Source: Promethearchaeota archaeon
GTDB taxonomy: Archaea > Asgardarchaeota > Lokiarchaeia > Sigyniarchaeales > SOKP01
Direction: 5' to 3'
Length of the DNA stretch: 40,158 nt
NCBI GenBank assembly: GCA_011364975.1
Contig: RDOE01000024.1
Span: 1-40,158, forward strand
Shown one piece after another: positions 35,287 through 40,158 of the stretch. Under the pieces are notes generated by a model. That model was given only the letters and a program-made list of their open reading frames with translations. It made no database searches and had not been told where the DNA came from. Numbering within the stretch: position 1 is the first letter of the stretch; each line of letters starts with the position of its first letter. Both the position numbers and the translations under genes were made by a program.

Positions 35287-35400
35287 GTTATTAAATAAAA
35301 AGCTTTTTTTAAGTTGATTATGAAAATCTATGACATGTATTTAAGTTTCCATTTTTGAATTAGAAATATAGATCATTAATCTAACTTAAAGAATAAAGTT

Positions 35401-35405
35401 AAAAA
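35401..35405 (-). terminator. T-tract after tRNA-His
   Basis: On the minus strand TTTTT follows the tRNA 3' end by one base, a typical archaeal termination signal for a stable RNA gene. Confidence 0.55.
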
Positions 35406-35406
35406 G

Positions 35407-35597
35407 GGCCCGGTACGGGAATTGCTCCAATAAGAAGCGATTTCTTATCGTTTGAACCCGTCTTTCCCCAGTAATAATCATTATTTAATACTTCTAGGGA
35501 TTCACAGTGGAGAAACTAGTAGGTTTCACTAATTTTGTCCCCAATATTAGTTGAATGGACTAAAAATCCTACCACTAACCACTATACGAACCGGGCC
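35407..35597 (-). tRNA. tRNA-His (GTG) with three intron-like insertions
   Basis: Read on the minus strand, the 191-base gene folds as tRNA-His. An 8-bp acceptor pairs GGCCCGGT with ACCGGGCC and includes the histidine-specific extra G(-1) opposite C73. The anticodon GTG is at 35505-35503 in the loop CTGTGA-C, with stem CTCCA/TGGGG. The T-stem is ACGGG/CCCGT. Removing about 30 bases at 35472-35501 (position 37/38) closes the anticodon loop. Removing about 30 bases at 35422-35451 restores the T-loop TTCAATT. Between G10 and C27 there are 75 bases where 17 are expected, so about 58 extra bases lie in the D-arm; their exact ends are unresolved. The inserts contain hairpins, such as ATAAGAA/TTCTTAT in the T-loop insert. 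CCA is not encoded. Splicing endonuclease would have to act three times. Confidence 0.75.
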
Positions 35598-35680
35598 ATA
35601 AAAGTATATAGAAATAATGTTAAATTCCTAAAAAATTTATCGAAGTTTACTTTTAAAGAGGGAATTATGTTTTATTATTA

Positions 35681-36265
35681 TTAATCTTTTGTAATAGTTT
35701 TAATATATTCTAAAAATTGTTTAATCGCATATTCAAGGTCTTTGGAATTGTCAATGACATAATCTGCAGCTGGGAATGATTTGTTTTTTCTTGCTCTTTC
35801 AATCCTCATATTTAACTGTTGTTCGTTTTCTCGACCTCTTTCCTTTAACCTTTTTAGACTAATTTCAAAAGGAACTTCGATAAAAACTACTTTAATGTTT
35901 TTATATATTTTACGAGTTTCGTCTACTATTGTTCTGCTAACATTAACCAGAACGAGATCTCCGTTTTCTAGCCATTTGTCGATTTTTATAGAGACTCCAT
36001 AATTTAACCCATATATATGCCAATTTAGTGCAAAAAGGTTTTTTTCTTCCATCTCTTTAAATTCATTAGGACTTATTGATATGTTTCCTTCAAATTCAGA
36101 AGGTGGTCTAGTTATATATCTTTGAGCTAGGTGGATTGTCATTTTACTTTTTGGAAATTTTTCAACAACACCTTTAATTATTGAATCTTTACCAGATCCT
36201 GAATTACCAACAACCAATATCAAAATCCCGGGATAAGATTTTTCAAATTTCTTCATTTTCTTCAA
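35681..36265 (-). CDS. phnN: PhnN-like ribose 1,5-bisphosphate phosphokinase
   Basis: This 194-residue P-loop kinase has Walker A GNSGSGKDS (20-28), RYITRPPSE and the signature NLFALNWHIYGLNYGV, which closely fits PhnN. PhnN converts ribose 1,5-bisphosphate to phosphoribosyl pyrophosphate with ATP. The fold is shared with guanylate kinase, but the FALxWxxxGLxYG segment points to PhnN. No other phosphonate genes are nearby. In archaea ribose 1,5-bisphosphate also arises in the AMP pathway with type III Rubisco, so a nucleotide-salvage role is possible. It is divergent from the DtxR-type gene (143 bases). Confidence 0.82.
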   Translation of the reverse strand: MKKMKKFEKSYPGILILVVGNSGSGKDSIIKGVVEKFPKSKMTIHLAQRYITRPPSEFEGNISISPNEFKEMEEKNLFALNWHIYGLNYGVSIKIDKWLENGDLVLVNVSRTIVDETRKIYKNIKVVFIEVPFEISLKRLKERGRENEQQLNMRIERARKNKSFPAADYVIDNSKDLEYAIKQFLEYIKTITKD

Positions 36266-36408
36266 TTATGCACTATTTCATTTAGGAATTTATAAAGCTA
36301 ACCTTTATTCTTTCCTTAATTTATTTTTAATTCATTTCAAAAAAATTTTTAAGACTAAATATCGTTATTTTTCTTGCTAAAAAATATAATAATGATTTAA
36401 AAATAAAA

Positions 36409-36828
36409 ATGTCTGAAGAAAAAGACAAAAAAACATCAGAAATATCTGAAATTCCTGAAAGTTATCAACGTTATTTAGATATAATTTATGAAATTTCAAA
36501 AGGAAAGCGGGGTGGTTGGGTTTCCAATAAGGAGATAGCCGAATCACTACAAGTTGAACCGGCATCAGTTTCAGGAATGCTGGAGAAACTCAAATCCCAG
36601 AATTTAATAAAATGGGAGCCAAGAAAATCAATAAGATTAACTGAGGAAGGAAAACAATTTGCACGCGAGTTAGATGAAATACATACATTATTGAGGACCT
36701 TCTTTAAAGATGTTTTAAAAATTAATGATGATCAAGTCGTTGAAAACATCTCATGCGAGATTGAGCATCATATAACTCAGGATGTGAAATTCTCATTACA
36801 CAAATTTCTTTCAAAATATCTGGAATAG
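36409..36828 (+). CDS. DtxR/MntR-family metal-responsive regulator
   Basis: This 139-residue protein has an N-terminal winged helix (VSNKEIAESLQVEPASVSGMLEKLKSQ) with the NKEIA and VSxMLxKL signatures of DtxR/MntR regulators. A dimerisation and metal-site region follows (CEIEHHITQDV), with Cys, Glu and His ligands as in the family. These regulators bind Mn2+ or Fe2+ and repress metal-uptake genes. A short, single-domain version lacks the C-terminal SH3-like domain. Its targets are not obvious here. A gene of unknown function follows 57 bases later. Confidence 0.85.
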   Translation: MSEEKDKKTSEISEIPESYQRYLDIIYEISKGKRGGWVSNKEIAESLQVEPASVSGMLEKLKSQNLIKWEPRKSIRLTEEGKQFARELDEIHTLLRTFFKDVLKINDDQVVENISCEIEHHITQDVKFSLHKFLSKYLE

Positions 36829-36885
36829 ATTTAATTAGGATAATAGCTTTATTGAATTAACTTATTATAATCGAGTTCCATTAAT

Positions 36886-37638
36886 ATGACCCAAAAATTA
36901 AATGATTGTATTGCTATTGTTAATACCTATTTTAAGAATTTTAATAACTTTTTAGAGCTAGAAAATTTTCGTTCTTTTCTCTTACTCACTCTTACTAGCC
37001 AGAGTTCAACAAATATCTTAGCTCAATTTGGTTTAGGAGGGGATAAGGACATAATTAATCTACCATACGATCCTGATATTAAAATATATTATCAAAAAAT
37101 TAATTTAATGTCATCAGGCTCTTTAATAATTTACGTCAAAAGCGAACCTATAACAAAAGATTTTCTCCTAAATAAAGAGGATGAGAAAATTAAGAAGAAT
37201 TTAAGCGCAAATGAGATGAGTTTAGCTTTTCGAGGAAAAGAGAAGTTTCTTTTTCCTCAAGTAAGTGATTGTAGCAATATAAACGAACACAAACTCACAG
37301 TGGAAATTGATGATTTATTTCATACTTTTCAATCTTTCATATCCTATACACAACCTCATATTGTGTTTGTAATTGATGCTGATAAAGAATCAAATCCTGA
37401 CCTGATTTTTACATTTAATATGATGCCTCAGCTACCGAAAAAGTTGGATGAAGACATTCTCAAGGTAGATGTATTTTTAGATTATGAGCATAAAACAAAA
37501 AATATTACCTATATTAAACGAGAATCCAATTACAAAATTGAGTTTCTAAAAGATATTAAAGATATTAGTCATGCTGAACTTTACAATTCATCGTTCTCTT
37601 TAGTATTACATATAAAATCCATGAAAAAACCCTTTTAG
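36886..37638 (+). CDS. Hypothetical protein
   Basis: This 250-residue protein has no membrane segment, signal peptide or recognised motif. Predicted structure is mixed: an N-terminal helix with FFRSF-like aromatic residues (NFRSFLLLTLTSQSS), then strands such as SGSLIIYVKS and PHIVFVIDADKE. It lies 57 bases after the DtxR-type regulator on the same strand, and may share its transcript. Nothing ties it to metals. Coding is likely because of length and codon use. Confidence 0.6.
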   Translation: MTQKLNDCIAIVNTYFKNFNNFLELENFRSFLLLTLTSQSSTNILAQFGLGGDKDIINLPYDPDIKIYYQKINLMSSGSLIIYVKSEPITKDFLLNKEDEKIKKNLSANEMSLAFRGKEKFLFPQVSDCSNINEHKLTVEIDDLFHTFQSFISYTQPHIVFVIDADKESNPDLIFTFNMMPQLPKKLDEDILKVDVFLDYEHKTKNITYIKRESNYKIEFLKDIKDISHAELYNSSFSLVLHIKSMKKPF

Positions 37639-37654
37639 TATATTGCTTTTAATA

Positions 37655-37715
37655 TTAATCCTTTAAGAGCTATTATTCGTTAAAAGTTAAGCCATTAACA
37701 CCATTAAGGGATTAA
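37655..37715. promoter_or_regulatory. Inverted repeat ahead of the ribbon-helix-helix gene
   Basis: TTAATCCTTTA (37655-37665) and TAAGGGATTAA (37705-37715) are inverted copies agreeing at 10 of 11 positions, 39 bases apart. They lie about 100-160 bases before a ribbon-helix-helix regulator gene and could be its autoregulatory sites. A smaller hairpin, GTTAA-GCCA-TTAAC, lies between them. Confidence 0.4.
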
Positions 37716-37817
37716 TACTCTCAATTTAAATAGAATCCGACAAAATATAACTATTAATTAAGAATTTTCTACTACATTTAACAACTAATAGGATAGATTA
37801 ATTTAGGATTGAGTAAA

Positions 37818-38027
37818 ATGAAGATAATTACCATAAATTTACCTGAAAAATATTTAAATGCCATTCAAGCTCTTAATGATTTGGGTATTTATCCATCTAG
37901 AAGTGAAGCGATAAGAATTGCGCTTAGAGACTTTTTAAAAGAAGAGTTAAAAATGTACAATGATTTAGATGATGAAAAATTTAAAATGATCATCAGAAGT
38001 AGTATAAATAAATTTACACAGAATTAG
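37818..38027 (+). CDS. Ribbon-helix-helix (CopG-type) regulator
   Basis: This protein of about 69 residues has the ribbon-helix-helix pattern. A strand (KIITINLPEKYL) is followed by helix A (NAIQALNDLG) and the turn-helix SRSEAIRIALRDFLKEEL. The dimer would contact DNA with the paired strands. TTG 37809 would add three residues (MSK), but ATG 37818 starts directly with MKIITINLP and is preferred. It could be an antitoxin by size, but no toxin gene lies beside it. Confidence 0.8.
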   Translation: MKIITINLPEKYLNAIQALNDLGIYPSRSEAIRIALRDFLKEELKMYNDLDDEKFKMIIRSSINKFTQN

Positions 38028-38047
38028 TATCATCAAAAATTCAATTA

Positions 38048-38512
38048 TTAATCTAAATTTACTTCGGTTTTACATTCGTTACATTTTTTCACTCCACGAA
38101 ATAATGGATTTCCACATTTTGGGCAAATATATCTTTTTTCTTCTTCCTCCACAAATTTTTCAGTTCCCTTTTCTCTCCAAAAGGGAATTGTTCGTAACAT
38201 TACTTTTTTCGCAACCGCTACAGGAAAATTATTAATAAACTTACATGGGAAATCGTCACATTGATAACATCCTTCAATCTTTTTCTCCGAACAACATTTT
38301 TTGATGGAACATACTCTGCAAACAGGGAAAACAACATCAGAAGATAAACATCCTGTACAGGAGATATCCTCTATGGTTTTTGCAAAAGCTTTATAAACAG
38401 GGAATAAACGTTCTTTAAATTTTAAATTATTATCACGATGAGCGATATAAATAGAACAAACTCCACAGTATAGACCACACGGTGCTAAAAGCTCCTTTTT
38501 TACTTCACCCAT
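38048..38512 (-). CDS. DUF3795-type cysteine-rich protein with C-terminal zinc ribbon
   Basis: This 154-residue protein starts with the DUF3795 signature APCGLYCGVCSIYIAH. Further cysteines occur in CTGCLS, CRVCSIKKCC, and GCYQCDDFPC. The last 30 residues hold a zinc ribbon (YICPKCGNPLFRG, KKCNECKTEV). The many Cys pairs suggest an Fe-S or zinc protein. DUF3795 has no agreed function. It is minus-strand and convergent with the ribbon-helix-helix gene, with 20 bases between them. Confidence 0.78.
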   Translation of the reverse strand: MGEVKKELLAPCGLYCGVCSIYIAHRDNNLKFKERLFPVYKAFAKTIEDISCTGCLSSDVVFPVCRVCSIKKCCSEKKIEGCYQCDDFPCKFINNFPVAVAKKVMLRTIPFWREKGTEKFVEEEEKRYICPKCGNPLFRGVKKCNECKTEVNLD

Positions 38513-38603
38513 ATAATCTCCTCAAAATCTCTTATTTTAATTAAAAACTATCTGCGTATATATGATATTTTCATGTTTCTTATATAAAAAGCTTTTAATA
38601 TGT

Positions 38604-39053
38604 TTATAAAAAGTTTAAAAATTTTGTTAAAGGAATTTTTGCCCCTATTTTTGAAGGGATATCAACTGCTTTTTTTACTTCGTCATAAGTATATCCTTTA
38701 TTATATAGTTTCTCAATTGCAGGTGAAAAAATAGTTTCATAATATTTCATACCGATTTTTTTTATGATTTTGTCGAAATCTTTGACTGTAATCCATTTTT
38801 CTTTTTGCCGATGAATCAATGAAACTCCTTTTTCGTTACCTTTTTGTTCTATTTGATAAGGTTGAGCTTGTTTTCCCAATCTAGCTTGATATCCTACTAC
38901 TGCTATTACTATTCCATGAATTTTTGCTTCTTCTTCGGTATGACCTTTTTTTAACCAATCAATTCGTTGATATTCTGATATAATGTCCCATTTCCCAATT
39001 TTGATATTTTTAATATCCTCCAACTCTTTAGGAGTAAAATTCGCTTTGTTCAT
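38604..39053 (-). CDS. Hypothetical protein
   Basis: This 149-residue protein is hydrophilic and Lys/Glu-rich, with no membrane segment. The middle holds a short hydrophobic strand and a glycine pair (IVIAVVGYQARLGKQ), and the region after it repeats a helix-turn pattern. No family is recognised. It lies 91 bases after the upstream minus-strand gene end and ahead of a DUF3795 gene on the same strand. Confidence 0.55.
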   Translation of the reverse strand: MNKANFTPKELEDIKNIKIGKWDIISEYQRIDWLKKGHTEEEAKIHGIVIAVVGYQARLGKQAQPYQIEQKGNEKGVSLIHRQKEKWITVKDFDKIIKKIGMKYYETIFSPAIEKLYNKGYTYDEVKKAVDIPSKIGAKIPLTKFLNFL

Positions 39054-39150
39054 ATCGATTATTTAAAACTAAATAATTTTACTAACAAAGGAAAATATAT
39101 TTTTTGCTAATTTAAACTTTAAATTTAAAAGTGCTATTAGAAAAAAAAAG

Positions 39151-39232
39151 ATATATAGAATAGAGGAAAATTGATTTAGGTGTGGTATATCGAGAAGCCA
39201 TTTATCTAAACTTTTTCCTCCTTTCTATATAT
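39151..39232. repeat. 82-base imperfect hairpin
   Basis: The 250-base gap 39054-39304 holds two arms of 20 bases each, at 39151-39170 and 39213-39232. They are inverted copies agreeing at 18 of 20 positions (ATATATAGAA next to TAGAGGAAAA on the left). The 42-base interior can add smaller pairings such as TTTAG/CTAAA and TGG/CCA. It could be a terminator for the secreted-protein gene, an RNA with a job of its own, or a relic of a small mobile element. No target-site duplication is seen. Confidence 0.5.
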
Positions 39233-39304
39233 TTACCTTAAAACTTATATATTCAACTTATTTATTCTTTCACGACTGGGCTTTAATGCTTGTATTCATT
39301 TACT

Positions 39305-40144
39305 TTAGGAAATTTTTATAAATTCCACTGGCCATAACTCACCGTAAACATATTCTTCAGTAGGAGGATAATAATTAGGATGTTCACCCCAATCATCCTC
39401 TCCAAATAAGAATTTTACAAGACCAATTTGATGAACTTTCACTTTTGCCGTATCTCCAATTTCCCACCCATTCCATGAATCAAGAAATACTCCCTCGCCT
39501 TCCGCATGAAAGTGTGAGGATACGACTTCTAGGCCGTCATCTCTTGGATCCGTAGTACTCCATCCAAAAACAGGCACCCACCAGATTGGTAAGTACCAAC
39601 CGTCTTCGTCTTGAAATGGATATAAATCCAAATCAATTTTGAATTCATAGAAGGAGGTGTATTTCATCTCACCTTCAAAGATAGGGAATGGGAAATTGTT
39701 AGTATCAATAAGTATGAAAGGGGCATCATTGCATTTTCTCCAGACTGTTATCAAAAGATCATAACCATCTTTTCCATTCAGTTCTCGTACATGTATATAA
39801 CCATCATAATCACAATCCCAGAATGCTTTATAGTACCACTGCCAATAAAAGTTGCCTGGAGGGTCCTCAATCATAGCACCGCCCGTAGTATGAGGTCTAA
39901 CAAGCAACGAGTTGTCCGGATCTACATAGCCCCCAAGATGAGGGTTTGTAGAGTACCACCACCATTGATCCTCCCACCAACGTTCTAACGGAATATTGTA
40001 TGCTTTTGCTTGAACTACTGGTAAAAAAGCCAGGATTAAAATTCCCAATGTTGCTATTAGTACTAATTTTTTTATGTTAGATTTATCCATTTTTTTCAAA
40101 CTCTTTTTTTTTAAATTTTGGTTTAACTTTTCTGCTTGTTTCAT
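39305..40144 (-). CDS. Secreted tryptophan-rich protein
   Basis: This 279-residue protein has an N-terminal hydrophobic segment (VLIATLGILILAFLPVVQAKA, about residues 28-48), consistent with a signal peptide ending near QAKA. ATG 40090, giving MDKSNIKK before it, is a better signal-peptide start than ATG 40144, which also lies close to the window edge. The mature part is rich in Trp, Tyr and Asp, with about 17 tryptophans, and reads as beta-strand sequence (ERWWEDQWWWYS, DCDYDGYIHVREL, GWYLPIWWVPVFGW). Two cysteines may form a disulphide. No family is recognised. It is likely extracellular or anchored to the cell surface. Confidence 0.68.
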   Translation of the reverse strand: MKQAEKLNQNLKKKSLKKMDKSNIKKLVLIATLGILILAFLPVVQAKAYNIPLERWWEDQWWWYSTNPHLGGYVDPDNSLLVRPHTTGGAMIEDPPGNFYWQWYYKAFWDCDYDGYIHVRELNGKDGYDLLITVWRKCNDAPFILIDTNNFPFPIFEGEMKYTSFYEFKIDLDLYPFQDEDGWYLPIWWVPVFGWSTTDPRDDGLEVVSSHFHAEGEGVFLDSWNGWEIGDTAKVKVHQIGLVKFLFGEDDWGEHPNYYPPTEEYVYGELWPVEFIKIS

Positions 40145-40158
40145 TTTAAATAATTTAA

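Noticed and set aside
35601..35612. TATATAC on the minus strand as the tRNA-His promoter
   Set aside because: It is only about 7-13 bases from the tRNA 5' end, so transcription would start inside the tRNA. The AT-rich stretch near 35630-35640 is better placed.
39791..39988. Plus-strand frame inside the secreted-protein gene
   Set aside because: It is antisense to a protein with a clear signal peptide.
1..40158. CRISPR array, insertion sequence, prophage or rRNA operon
   Set aside because: No regularly spaced repeats, transposase, integrase, phage structural gene or rRNA sequence was seen.

Overview
The window looks like a piece of an archaeal chromosome, most likely from an Asgard archaeon of the Lokiarchaeia type. 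This is an inference from gene content; no rRNA is present to test it. The sequence is very AT-rich. Shine-Dalgarno sites of the AGGAGGTGAT type occur beside genes with TATA-like boxes close to the start codon. A histidine tRNA gene is interrupted by several introns and lacks an encoded CCA end. The protein set is archaeal: a Hef-type helicase, an ADP-forming acyl-CoA synthetase subunit, Hsp20, a DHH phosphoesterase and a DtxR-type regulator. Several large, coiled-coil, zinc-ribbon or longin-like proteins resemble those common in Asgard genomes. No CRISPR array, rRNA operon, insertion sequence or complete mobile element was seen.

Layout. 1-586 is AT-rich with only doubtful hydrophobic ORFs. 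587-4722 holds a B12-binding radical SAM protein, a metallo-beta-lactamase-fold hydrolase with a winged helix, and a family 4 glycosidase. 4994-11590 holds a Hef-like helicase without a recognisable nuclease domain, convergent with a 1470-residue protein made of an alpha/alpha toroid, a long coiled coil and a C-terminal membrane hairpin. 11761-16763 holds a xylulokinase-like FGGY kinase and, on the other strand, a two-gene operon for a FAD oxidase and a CCG-type iron-sulfur protein. 17153-22724 mixes an ADP-forming acyl-CoA synthetase alpha subunit with two proteins sharing an unassigned zinc-binding N-terminal domain, a CPBP (CAAX protease-like) membrane protein and three other membrane proteins. 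22874-28201 holds a second FAD oxidase/iron-sulfur pair, a Gfo/Idh/MocA oxidoreductase and a class III aminotransferase. 28300-34774 holds a transglutaminase-like protein, a longin-like/helical protein, an AAA ATPase, Hsp20, a nitroreductase and a DHH phosphoesterase. 34834-40144 holds a cysteine-rich protein resembling methanogenesis marker 9, the intron-rich tRNA-His, a PhnN-like kinase, two small DNA-binding regulators, a DUF3795 protein, two unknown proteins and a tryptophan-rich secreted protein.

How the genes may work together. GH4 glycosidase, FGGY kinase, Gfo/Idh/MocA dehydrogenase, class III aminotransferase and two GlcD/GlcF-like oxidase modules suggest use of sugars, sugar acids or hydroxy acids. 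Electrons would pass from FAD to CCG iron-sulfur subunits related to heterodisulfide reductase. The acyl-CoA synthetase subunit could conserve energy downstream. The genes sit in short transcription units on both strands, so this is a metabolic theme and not one operon.

The strongest unusual items are the three-intron tRNA-His, the 1470-residue tail-anchored coiled-coil protein, the shared zinc domain in two neighbouring genes, the Hsp20 gene whose coding appears to begin upstream of its first ATG, and an 82-base imperfect hairpin at 39151-39232.
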